Of a stretch of DNA of 20,089 nucleotides, positions 12,236-19,489 are shown piece after piece; within the stretch, counting starts at the first letter, position 1, and every line of letters begins with the position of its first letter. Below the pieces are notes generated by a model, which saw only the letters and a list, made by a program, of their open reading frames with translations, searched no databases and was not told where the DNA came from. Source of the DNA: a virus; IMG/VR virus record IMGVR_UViG_3300032224_002167, positions 1 to 20,089 of that record; one strand, written 5' to 3'. Position numbers and translations under genes: made by a program.

Positions 12236-13813
12236 ATGCCATCTCCTCTCGATGCTCTCCGCGCTGCGCTGGTCCCATTTGATGAATGGGAGGCTGAGCA
12301 CATGGAAGCCTCGCCTGCGGTGCAGCCGGTGGTGGTGGATGGGGATTTCCGTGAGCGAATCAAGATGCCAGGGGATGGTCAGGACCCGCGAGATTTTCTG
12401 ATTGCGATGGGGAAGCTGGCCGCGCGAAATGGGTTTTACTTTCGAGCGGGTCAAGCGTGGTTTTATGACGTGAGACAGAAGATGCTCCAGCCGGTGAACT
12501 CTACGGGGTTTTGCGGGAGGATTTTGGATTTCTGCATTTTGGAGCAGTTCGCGGTGAATAAGGGTCGCGATATTTCGGTGATGATGAGCGGGGAGCTTGC
12601 AGGTCGGGTGATTGCCTCGCCGCAATTTCTCATGGAGTTGCCTGAGATTGCGCGGGTGTCGCAGGTGCCTCTTCCGGTGCTACGCAAGGGGAAGCTGCGT
12701 CTGCTTTCCGATGGGTATGATGCGGAGACTAAGACGCTGGTCATCGAGAAGATGAAGCTGCCCGAGATGTCTGCCGAGGATGCGGTCGCTGGCCTGCGCG
12801 CTCGCTGGCTCGGTGAGTTTCCGCTGAAGGACAAGGAGAAGGATTTTGCGGTGCTGGTGACGGGCATGCTCACGCCTTTCTGCGAGCTGCTCGTGCCCGC
12901 GTTCGCCACGCGCCCCGCGTTTGTTTTCACATGCAATCGCGAAGGTGGTGGGAAGACGCTCGCTGCGCGCTTGTGCCTTTGCCCGGTGCACGGGAAGGTG
13001 GAAATCACGCCGCCTCCGGAGCGGAAACATGATGCGGAACTAAAGAAGCTGCTGGGGTCGGTGGCTGCTGCGGGGAAGAGCTACATTCTTTTTGATAACT
13101 GGAAGGGTGACGTGGAATCGGGTGCGCTGGAGGGTTTCATCACCTCGAATGTGTGGAGTGACCGCACGCTGGGGAAGTCCGAGCTTTTCACTGCGGAGAA
13201 GTCGTGCCTGGTGTATGTCACCGGGAACTCTGCGAAGGTGTCGCCAGATATGCGTCGTCGTTCGCTGTTCGTCCATCTTTTCGTGGAGGAGGTGAGGACG
13301 GAGAGCAGACACATCACTCGGAGGATTGATGAGGAGGACATTTTGACCGACCGCGCTGAGCTGCTGGGGTATCTTTGGAGCATGGTGAAGCATTGGCACG
13401 CGCAAGGGATGCCCAAGGCGAGCGTGGACCACGGGAGTTTCGGGAAGTGGGGTCATGTGGTGGGAGCTATCGTGGAGGCCGCCACGGGGTCGTGCCCGCT
13501 CGTGCAAGCCGCAGATGATGGGGATGACGTGCTGAGCGCGTTTGAGAGGCTGCTGGACTTCGTGATGGAGGGCAATGACCAGGATGAAGCGCGCATCGAG
13601 CCGGGGGTGCTGCTCGATGAAGCGCGGGAGCTGGGTGGGTTTGACCGCATCGGAGAGGATGAGCCGAGTGAGCCGAGTGAGTTAAGGTCTGAGCGCATGT
13701 GGTTCGGCGCGCTGTGCAAACGATTCGTCGGGAGTAAGTTTGCAAAGTGGAGGTTCGACGCGACCACTGGCGCTCGCCAGCATCGCCGCTACATCATCAC
13801 GCGGGCCGCGTGA
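12236..13813 (+). CDS. D5-like AAA+ replicative helicase
   Basis: The protein has 525 residues. Residues 1-200 are an unassigned N-terminal region. The ATPase core follows: Walker A CNREGGGKTLAAR (Lys240, Thr241), Walker B-like SYILFDNW (282-289, Asp287 followed by Asn rather than the usual Glu), a sensor-1-like VTGNS (Asn331) and an Arg cluster DMRRRS (339-343) that could hold the Arg finger. This order fits the SF3/D5-type helicases that pair with primases in phages. The C-terminal part (430-525) includes an acidic, Ser/Pro-rich linker (EDEPSEPSELRSE) and a basic end. It probably unwinds DNA at the phage origin together with the TOPRIM protein. Confidence 0.8.
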   Translation: MPSPLDALRAALVPFDEWEAEHMEASPAVQPVVVDGDFRERIKMPGDGQDPRDFLIAMGKLAARNGFYFRAGQAWFYDVRQKMLQPVNSTGFCGRILDFCILEQFAVNKGRDISVMMSGELAGRVIASPQFLMELPEIARVSQVPLPVLRKGKLRLLSDGYDAETKTLVIEKMKLPEMSAEDAVAGLRARWLGEFPLKDKEKDFAVLVTGMLTPFCELLVPAFATRPAFVFTCNREGGGKTLAARLCLCPVHGKVEITPPPERKHDAELKKLLGSVAAAGKSYILFDNWKGDVESGALEGFITSNVWSDRTLGKSELFTAEKSCLVYVTGNSAKVSPDMRRRSLFVHLFVEEVRTESRHITRRIDEEDILTDRAELLGYLWSMVKHWHAQGMPKASVDHGSFGKWGHVVGAIVEAATGSCPLVQAADDGDDVLSAFERLLDFVMEGNDQDEARIEPGVLLDEARELGGFDRIGEDEPSEPSELRSERMWFGALCKRFVGSKFAKWRFDATTGARQHRRYIITRAA

Positions 13814-13820
13814 TTTCCCC

Positions 13821-13849
13821 GCGCCCTATGTGGCGCATCGCTCGTTTTT
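13821..13849 (+). terminator. Weak intrinsic terminator after helicase gene
   Basis: GCGCC (13821-13825) and GGCGC (13832-13836) form a 5-bp GC hairpin with a 6-base loop just downstream of the helicase stop. A run of five T follows at 13845-13849. The T run is 8 bases from the stem, so it may be inefficient or not a terminator. Confidence 0.3.
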
Positions 13850-13865
13850 GCAAAGCGGTCACGGA

Positions 13866-13976
13866 GGTGACAGTGTGACAGTCCCATGATGTTTTCTATA
13901 TCGCTGGAGGTTCTCACGCAGATCTGCGCCTGCGTGTGTAGTGCATAGCATTGCTAGGGACTGTCACACTGTCACC
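13866..13976. repeat. Perfect 20-bp inverted repeat with structured loop
   Basis: GGTGACAGTGTGACAGTCCC at 13866-13885 is exactly complementary to 13957-13976, enclosing 71 bases. Inside lies a second hairpin, CACGCAG (13915-13921) with CTGCGTG (13930-13936). Each arm also carries a tandem GTGACA / TGTCAC. The element lies between replication and packaging genes, a common place for an origin, a terminase recognition site or a regulatory RNA. Confidence 0.75.
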
Positions 13977-14227
13977 CCCCCCCAAGCTACTACAAAGAAA
14001 GACAAGCACTTACAAAAACAGAGGGGGGGTTACACTCCCCAAAGAACTGTCACCCCCACCGTCACCCCCGTAAGCCCGCCACCCACATAAAAGGAATCTT
14101 TTTTCCTGACCCCCTGTCTCGATCGTTTTGTCGCCAAGGGAAAGTCAGAGAGAAGTGACGGGAACCTTAACGCATCCCGCCTACACCCGCTTGCGCGTTC
14201 TTGCGCGTTTGACAGCGCCCGCGCAAT

Positions 14228-14899
14228 ATGGCCCGCGCCCTCTCCCTTATCGTTAAAGACTACGCCCGCGAAACTGGCTGCGCATTGCGCACAGCTCAGC
14301 TTCACGCGAAGCTCAAGGATCCCCGCTGGACCGAGTATCTCGCCGCGCGCGGTGCATCCACTCCCGGCCCCGCGACCCCATGTGAGCAAAGCCAGCCCTC
14401 GAATGAGATGGAGGCCCGCGTCCGGGAGCGAGCGGAGATGCACCAGCTCGTAAAGACCGAGGTTGTCCGGTATCTGGCCGCTGGGGATATCACCATGTTT
14501 GTCACCCTGAGCCGCCGCGAAGAGGAACTCGATGCCGCGTGGAGAGCCGCCACCAAAGACTGGCTCGACTTCGAGAAGCGTGCAGGCCGCCTGGTCGAGC
14601 GCGACCATCACACAAACAAGGCCCTTCGCGCCCTCGCCTCTATCGCGGCAGTGGTCAGAAACATGGCCAACGAACTCGGTCCTCGCCTCATGCCGTTTTC
14701 TCCAACCGAAGGTATCGCCACAGTTCGCGAATGGCAAGCTACCCGCCTTGACCCGCAGTTCGCCGCCGCCCGCGCAGCAATTACGGGCCCCATCACCGAA
14801 CAAAACGCTGTGACGCCTCCCTCTAACGAAAAAAGGGGCGCGTGGGAGGAAATCACCATCCCCCGCGTATCCAGCACAGACCCCGTCATCCATGCCTAG
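14228..14899 (+). CDS. Terminase small subunit-like protein
   Basis: The protein has 223 residues. The N-terminal segment (8-32, VKDYARETGCALRTAQLHAK) looks like a helix-turn-helix for DNA recognition; a Pro/Ser-rich linker (43-60) and a long, charged helical middle (60-165) suited to oligomerisation follow. Small terminase subunits bind the packaging site on phage DNA and hand it to the large subunit. The assignment rests on the HTH, size and position upstream of the large terminase, with one gene between. No Shine-Dalgarno is evident at 14228. It overlaps the next gene by 8 bases. Confidence 0.55.
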   Translation: MARALSLIVKDYARETGCALRTAQLHAKLKDPRWTEYLAARGASTPGPATPCEQSQPSNEMEARVRERAEMHQLVKTEVVRYLAAGDITMFVTLSRREEELDAAWRAATKDWLDFEKRAGRLVERDHHTNKALRALASIAAVVRNMANELGPRLMPFSPTEGIATVREWQATRLDPQFAAARAAITGPITEQNAVTPPSNEKRGAWEEITIPRVSSTDPVIHA

Positions 14900-15596
14900 C
14901 CTCACCGGAAAAGACCTCATCGACCTCCGTGGAGCGCGCACCCTGCGGGATATGCTAAAAATCGCACCCCCCGCGAAAGCCCCCCGCTCAGAGGTCGCCT
15001 TCGGCCTGCCTAAAAACCTCATCCACATCAAGAAAGCCAAAATCTCCCGCATCCACGAAGGTCGCAAAGGACTCAAGCGCCTCATCAAGCCCGAAAACGC
15101 CCACTGCGTGCTCGCAGCCCTGCCCGAGCACGAAGACGACCGCACGCACTGCGTCCTGCGCGGAGACTTCATCCTGTGCGACATCCTCCCGCTGCTACTC
15201 ACCACCCGCCTCGCGTCCACCGTCCGCGTCAGCAGCCTCAGCATGAGCATCGCCAACGCCAAAAGCCTCGCCTCCCTCGTCACCACCGGTCGCACCGGCA
15301 CCCTCAGCGTCCACCTCTCCCAATACTTCGCCAACCTCGACAGCGAGACCGTCTATGCCGAGTGCATGAAAATCCTGCGTCCCCACGCAAAAGTCACCCT
15401 GTCCCGCACCCACGCCAAAATCATGCTCGTCGAGATGCTCGATGGTGCCCGCTACGTCTTCGAGGGTAGCGCCAACCTCAGAAGCTCCGACAGCATCGAA
15501 AACCTCTGCATCATCAACGACCCCGCCACCCACGACTTCCACGCCTCCTGGATGGATGAAATCGCCGCCCGCCGCCCGCTGGAAATCGAGAAATGA
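14892..15596 (+). CDS. Phospholipase D-fold protein (single HKD motif)
   Basis: The protein has 234 residues. The C-terminal half holds one HKD-type motif: His174-Ala-Lys176 (RTHAKIMLV), then EGSANLRSSDSIEN with GSAN at 192-195 and Glu203, as in PLD-superfamily nucleases. Only one motif is present, so the active site would form in a dimer, as in bacterial Nuc. The N-terminal 65 residues are basic. The fold includes nucleases, phosphodiesterases and helicase-associated domains. Lying between the small and large terminase genes, overlapping both (8 and 4 bases), it may act on DNA ends during packaging or degrade non-phage DNA; the substrate is not known. Confidence 0.7.
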   Translation: MPSLTGKDLIDLRGARTLRDMLKIAPPAKAPRSEVAFGLPKNLIHIKKAKISRIHEGRKGLKRLIKPENAHCVLAALPEHEDDRTHCVLRGDFILCDILPLLLTTRLASTVRVSSLSMSIANAKSLASLVTTGRTGTLSVHLSQYFANLDSETVYAECMKILRPHAKVTLSRTHAKIMLVEMLDGARYVFEGSANLRSSDSIENLCIINDPATHDFHASWMDEIAARRPLEIEK

Positions 15597-17398
15597 CCAC
15601 CCTCGCCTCACTCCTCGGAGAACGCGATGACCCCATCGCGGAGCAAATGCTCAGCGTGCTCGACCGTGGTGAAATACCTCAGCCCGTCGAGTGGGCCGAG
15701 CGCCAGTCATTTTCGCAGCGCATCAGCCCTGCCGCCCCGGGACTCTTCTCATTTTCGCTCACCCCCTACCTGCGCGATTTCGTCGCATCGTTCGCAGACC
15801 CCACCGTCACCGATGACACCGCAGTCATGGCCTCGCAGGTCGGGAAAACCACAGCCCTCATGCTCGGGGTCGGGTGGTCCATCCTCCACCAGCCCGGTCC
15901 CACGCTCTGGGTCACGCCCACCGAAGCCTTCGCCCGCTCCTTCTCGCAAACCCGATGGATGCCCTTCGTGAACGACAACCCCGAGCTGTCCGCCATCAAG
16001 CCCACCGACAAAGACCTCTACAAGCTACTTGAGCAACACTACCAAAGCTGCACCCTCAATTTCGTCGGGTCGAATTCCACCTCCCAGCTTATCTCCCGCC
16101 CCATCCAGCTATTTATCGGTGATGAAATCGAAGAATGGCAGCGCGCCACGAACGATGGCACCAGCGCCCTGCGCCAAGGAGAGCAGCGCACCAAAGCCGT
16201 CCCCGGAGCCAAGCGCATCAAATGCGGAACCCCAAAGCTCATCGCGGGAGAGCTGTGGCAAGACTTCCTCGCCGGTGACCAGCGCCACTACCAAATCCCC
16301 TGCCCCGAGTGCCGCGTCCCCTTCATCTTCGAGATGAAAAAGAATACCCTCCAGTGGAGTCACGAAGCCAAGGATAAAACCGGAATCTGGAACCACGCCA
16401 AAGTCCTCGAAACCGCCCGCTACCACTGCCCATCCTGCGATTTCCAAATCCGCGACCATCACAAGCCCTCCATGCTCCGCGCTGGAGCCATGCACCGCGC
16501 CCGCCCCGAAGCCCCCGCACATCGCCGCTCCCGCCACCTCAACTCCTTCTACTCCCCGTGGGTCAGCTTTGGCCAGATGGCCGTCGAGTTTCTCCGCGCG
16601 CAGGATTTATTCGGTCTGCAAGATTTCACCAATGGCTATCTCGGACTCCCGTGGGAAGACCAGGTCGCCGGTGTCCACGATGACAAAGTCCTCGCCCTGC
16701 GTCGCGATGACTTCGCTTTCTATTTTCGCGACCTCGGAGGTGGACTCTCCTGCTGGGCCGCTACCGAGTGCCCGTGCGACCCCGTCATCGTCACCCTCTG
16801 CGCAGACCCCGGCCAAACAAAAACGCACTGGACCGTAGAAGCCCGCGAAAGCGATGGCACCGCATGGCTCCTCGCCTACGGAACCGTCCTCAGCATCGAG
16901 GACTTGCTAAAAATCGTCCCGCTCCTCGAATGGCCCATCAAAAACACCGAGCGCACCGCCCGCGTGCAAGCCGGTCTCGTGGATTCCGGTGATTTCACCA
17001 ACCGCGTCTATTCCATGTGCGCCCGCAGCAAAAACGTCCTTTTCCCCAGCAAAGGATCCACCGCGCAATTCGGCACATGGGGACAAAGCGAAACCCGCGA
17101 CTACCCCGGACTCATCCTCTACACCTACACCGATTTCAGCGCCAAGTGCGCCCTCTACCTCGAAACCATCGCCCAAAAACTCCCGCCCCGCCTATGGTGG
17201 CCAAGCAACGCAGGACACGAGTTTATCAGCGGACACATGGGTCAGAAAATGGTGCAAACCCGCACCGCACGCGGATACACCAAATTCTGGAAACCCCAAC
17301 CCGAGGATCATTTCGGAGACTGCTCCAAACTCCACCGCATCTCCTGGTGGATCCTCGAACACAAACTAGGTCGCACCCCCGAGCCACCGCCCGCCTAG
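15593..17398 (+). CDS. terL: Terminase large subunit (GpA family)
   Basis: The protein has 601 residues, typical for the lambda GpA family. ATPase: Walker A-like MASQVGKTTA (79-88, Lys85) and Walker B IQLFIGDEIEEW (171-182, Asp177/Glu178). A zinc-ribbon insertion has Cys237/Cys240 (CPEC) and Cys279/Cys282 (CPSC). The nuclease region begins near VTLCADPGQTKTHWTVEA with Asp405. The protein pumps DNA into the prohead and cuts it at genome ends. The start at 15593 overlaps the PLD-gene stop (ATGA). Confidence 0.93.
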   Translation: MTTLASLLGERDDPIAEQMLSVLDRGEIPQPVEWAERQSFSQRISPAAPGLFSFSLTPYLRDFVASFADPTVTDDTAVMASQVGKTTALMLGVGWSILHQPGPTLWVTPTEAFARSFSQTRWMPFVNDNPELSAIKPTDKDLYKLLEQHYQSCTLNFVGSNSTSQLISRPIQLFIGDEIEEWQRATNDGTSALRQGEQRTKAVPGAKRIKCGTPKLIAGELWQDFLAGDQRHYQIPCPECRVPFIFEMKKNTLQWSHEAKDKTGIWNHAKVLETARYHCPSCDFQIRDHHKPSMLRAGAMHRARPEAPAHRRSRHLNSFYSPWVSFGQMAVEFLRAQDLFGLQDFTNGYLGLPWEDQVAGVHDDKVLALRRDDFAFYFRDLGGGLSCWAATECPCDPVIVTLCADPGQTKTHWTVEARESDGTAWLLAYGTVLSIEDLLKIVPLLEWPIKNTERTARVQAGLVDSGDFTNRVYSMCARSKNVLFPSKGSTAQFGTWGQSETRDYPGLILYTYTDFSAKCALYLETIAQKLPPRLWWPSNAGHEFISGHMGQKMVQTRTARGYTKFWKPQPEDHFGDCSKLHRISWWILEHKLGRTPEPPPA

Positions 17399-17420
17399 CC
17401 TTTGACTCTCCCCCCGGTGC

Positions 17421-17759
17421 ATGGCCGCACCCGAGTCTAAAAACTACATCCGCGCATTTCTCCGTCGCACCTACACCCTCGCCCAGCTTCAGACGCTCAG
17501 CGCAGCCATCGGGGTCAGCGTCATCACCGGGGACTGCAGCGCGGTCGAGGTGCTGCTCACGAATGCGGGATTCGAGGGAGGAAATGCGGGAGGTGTCGTG
17601 CGCGGGGTGGACCGTCTCGACATCGGGAACATCTGCGAAGAACTCATCTCCGAAATGGTGCAAGCTGGTGTGACATCGTGGACTGCCGCGCAAAGCTCCA
17701 CCGACTTCCGCCGTGCCACCGTCACGCACTCGCGCGCAGCCGTCTATGGCGCATTCTGA
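17421..17759 (+). CDS. Hypothetical head-module protein (gpW-position)
   Basis: The protein has 112 residues. It occupies the place of the small head-completion gene (gpW) between terminase and portal in lambda-like phages. The start ESKNYIRAFLRRTYTLAQLQ and later DIGNICEELISEMVQAG are helical; the end is Ser/Ala-rich. gpW itself is shorter (68 residues) and I see no decisive gpW motif, so the role is inferred from position only. It ends in TGA at 17757-17759, overlapping the following small ORF by 14 bases if that starts at 17746. Confidence 0.65.
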   Translation: MAAPESKNYIRAFLRRTYTLAQLQTLSAAIGVSVITGDCSAVEVLLTNAGFEGGNAGGVVRGVDRLDIGNICEELISEMVQAGVTSWTAAQSSTDFRRATVTHSRAAVYGAF

Positions 17760-17985
17760 TGCGATGTGCTGGTGTGGTCGAATCAAAAAGACCACCGCGC
17801 AAATCAGAAACGGAGTCGTCTTTTCCCGCCTCACTTGCGAGCGCGGACACTTTGACAGTCTCCCCCCGAAATGCCCGCCAATTCAAATGACCTTTCGCCC
17901 AAATCAAAACGCGGAGGTGCCCGCACAGGTGCAGGTCGCAAATCTCTCGGTGCGCAAATCGCGAGCGGAGTTGTCGCTGGAATAG
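17746..17985 (+). CDS. Small zinc-ribbon-like ORF overlapping portal gene
   Basis: The product is 79 residues (or 73 from ATG 17764). MCWCGRIKKTTAQIRNGVVF followed by SRLTCERGHF gives CxC and CxxGH pairs, spaced as in a small zinc ribbon. The C-terminal 38 residues are encoded in the 115 bases that overlap the portal gene in another frame (17871-17985), an unusually long overlap for this phage. The N-terminal zinc part lies outside the overlap and looks genuine; the tail may be incidental. Confidence 0.5.
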   Translation: MAHSDAMCWCGRIKKTTAQIRNGVVFSRLTCERGHFDSLPPKCPPIQMTFRPNQNAEVPAQVQVANLSVRKSRAELSLE

Positions 17986-19406
17986 CATCCATCCAGAACC
18001 GCAGCTACGAAGCCGCAGAGCGCTACCAGCAAAACCGCCACCCCGTCTATTCGCCCACCTCCCCGCGTCTCGACTTCCAAGCCTACGACCGCACCGAGCT
18101 GGCCCGTCTCGCATGGTGGGCCTATAACAACAGCCCGGAAACCCGCCGCGGGATTGATGCCACTTGCCGTTACACCGTGGGAGCCGGTCTCATCCCGCAA
18201 TCGCTGGTAAAAGACACCACCATCCGCGCCCAATACGAAACCGCCTTCCGCGACCGCTACACCACAAACGCCTTCGCCTTCGACCTAGCTGCCCGCGACA
18301 ACTTCCTCACCGCGCAAACCAGCATCCTCAAGCACACCATGCTCGCGGGTGATTTCTTCGGTCAGTTCGTCCTCGATTCCAACGGTGGAGCCATGATGCG
18401 CTTCGTCCCCGGTGAAAACGTCGCATCGCCGGGAGAAACCGACCCCGCGTGGTTCGATGGAGCAAAAATCAACAGCAACGGTCGCACCATCGCGTGGAGA
18501 ATCTACGAAGCAGTCGGTGGAAACAAAGCCACCGAAGTCCCCGCTGAGTCCCTGCTCCATTTCGTGGATGACCACCGCAAAGGATACGTCCGTGGCCCTT
18601 CTCACCTCGCCCCCGCACTCAACGACATCCGCGACACGATGGAGATGATCGGTTTCACCAAGCAAGCGTTCAAAGCCGCAGCGCAGCATCCGTTCGCCAT
18701 CTTCTCACCCGATGCTGGAAAAATCGGACTCGGTGCCGCGCTCACCGCAGCTAATGCCACCGCAAACACGCAGGCCATGATCATCGACCAGCTCGACAGC
18801 AGCGTCGGTCGTATGGAGATGAAGCCGACCGACCGCATTGAGCACTACAAAAACGAGCATCCCGGAGACACCTTCGAGCCGTTCATGGATTTTCTTCAGC
18901 GTCGCATCGCCTGGGCGCTTGGTCCTGCTCCCGAGATTATCTTCACCGGAAAAAACACGGGAGGTGTGGACTTCCGCGCCAAGCTCGCAGACGCGCAAAT
19001 CTTCTTCGATTCCCGCCGCAACTGGCTCGTCGAAAAATTCTGCCGACCATTCTGGACCTTCGCTATCTGGCACGAAATCGAAGCCGGTCGCCTGCCCTAC
19101 ACCGAGGACTGGTATCGCGTCGGATTTCTTGGACCTGCTGATGTCAGCGTGGATTTCGGTCGCGACTTCAAAACGCTCTGCACCCTCGCCAGCGAAGGTC
19201 ACATCAGCAGCGACACCGTAGGTCGCCTCGTGGGCATAGACCCCGATGCGGAAGATGACCTCATCATCAACCGAGCCATCGCCCGCCGCAAAAAAGTAGA
19301 GGATGCCGCAAAAGCCTCCGGAGTCCCCATCACTTTCGGGGAAGTTTTCGCCGGTGACGGAATGCCTGCCCCGGTGCCCACAGCAGCGCCAGCGGTGCAA
19401 CGATAA
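17871..19406 (+). CDS. Portal protein, lambda gpB family
   Basis: The protein has 511 residues. After a basic N-terminal tail (KSKRGGARTGAGRKSLGAQ, 11-29) the region 75-115 (RTELARLAWWAYNNSPETRR, IDATCRYTVGAGLIPQ) is characteristic of lambda-type portals, where a helix precedes the 'VvGtGl.P' strand. Later blocks such as HFVDDHRKGYVRGPSHLAPA and GPAPEIIFTGKNTGGVDFRA also fit. Portals form the dodecameric ring at one head vertex through which terminase pumps DNA. The start at 17871 is not fixed by a Shine-Dalgarno; no later ATG would keep the conserved part, so it stands. Confidence 0.9.
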   Translation: MPANSNDLSPKSKRGGARTGAGRKSLGAQIASGVVAGIASIQNRSYEAAERYQQNRHPVYSPTSPRLDFQAYDRTELARLAWWAYNNSPETRRGIDATCRYTVGAGLIPQSLVKDTTIRAQYETAFRDRYTTNAFAFDLAARDNFLTAQTSILKHTMLAGDFFGQFVLDSNGGAMMRFVPGENVASPGETDPAWFDGAKINSNGRTIAWRIYEAVGGNKATEVPAESLLHFVDDHRKGYVRGPSHLAPALNDIRDTMEMIGFTKQAFKAAAQHPFAIFSPDAGKIGLGAALTAANATANTQAMIIDQLDSSVGRMEMKPTDRIEHYKNEHPGDTFEPFMDFLQRRIAWALGPAPEIIFTGKNTGGVDFRAKLADAQIFFDSRRNWLVEKFCRPFWTFAIWHEIEAGRLPYTEDWYRVGFLGPADVSVDFGRDFKTLCTLASEGHISSDTVGRLVGIDPDAEDDLIINRAIARRKKVEDAAKASGVPITFGEVFAGDGMPAPVPTAAPAVQR

Positions 19407-19432
19407 CCCAGAACAAAATCCGCCCGATGAAT

Positions 19433-19452
19433 CTCATGCCGGTGAGCATGAG
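19433..19452 (+). other. Short hairpin between portal and protease genes
   Basis: CTCATGC (19433-19439) and GCATGAG (19446-19452) form a 7-bp stem with a CGGTGA loop in the 83-base gap between the portal and protease genes. There is no T run after it, so it is not an intrinsic terminator. It could stabilise or process the mRNA. A 12-codon ATG-to-TGA ORF covers it and is probably meaningless. Confidence 0.4.
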
Positions 19453-19489
19453 CGCGGGTGTGTGATTTGACACGCACAAACTCAGCAAG

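Larger units (their letters stand above)
13814..14227. other. 414-bp non-coding region, possible origin or packaging site
   Basis: I see no convincing gene here. Besides the terminator-like hairpin and the inverted repeat it holds: GTCAC/GTGAC at 13858 and 13867 facing each other over 4 bases; GTCACCCCC at 13971, 14049 and 14061; nine C at 13975-13983 and seven G at 14023-14029; and a TTGCGCGTT direct repeat at 14191 and 14201 just before the terminase small-subunit-like gene. Clustered short repeats next to replication and terminase genes suggest ori or cos/pac function. This is inferred from layout. Confidence 0.5.

Noticed and set aside
13946-13956. TAGCATTGCTA palindrome as a hairpin
   Set aside because: The loop would be a single base, so it cannot fold; at most it is a protein site.
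14209-14240. TTGACA promoter before the terminase small-subunit-like gene
   Set aside because: No -10-like hexamer occurs at 16-18 bases; that position is GC-rich coding sequence.
14030-15334. 434-codon open frame on the minus strand
   Set aside because: It lies antisense to the terminase small-subunit-like and PLD genes and across the structured non-coding region; its product is low-complexity and Arg/Gly/Ser-rich with no motif. High GC keeps antisense frames open here.
18705-19400. 231-codon open frame on the minus strand
   Set aside because: It is a shadow of the portal gene, whose family assignment is firm.
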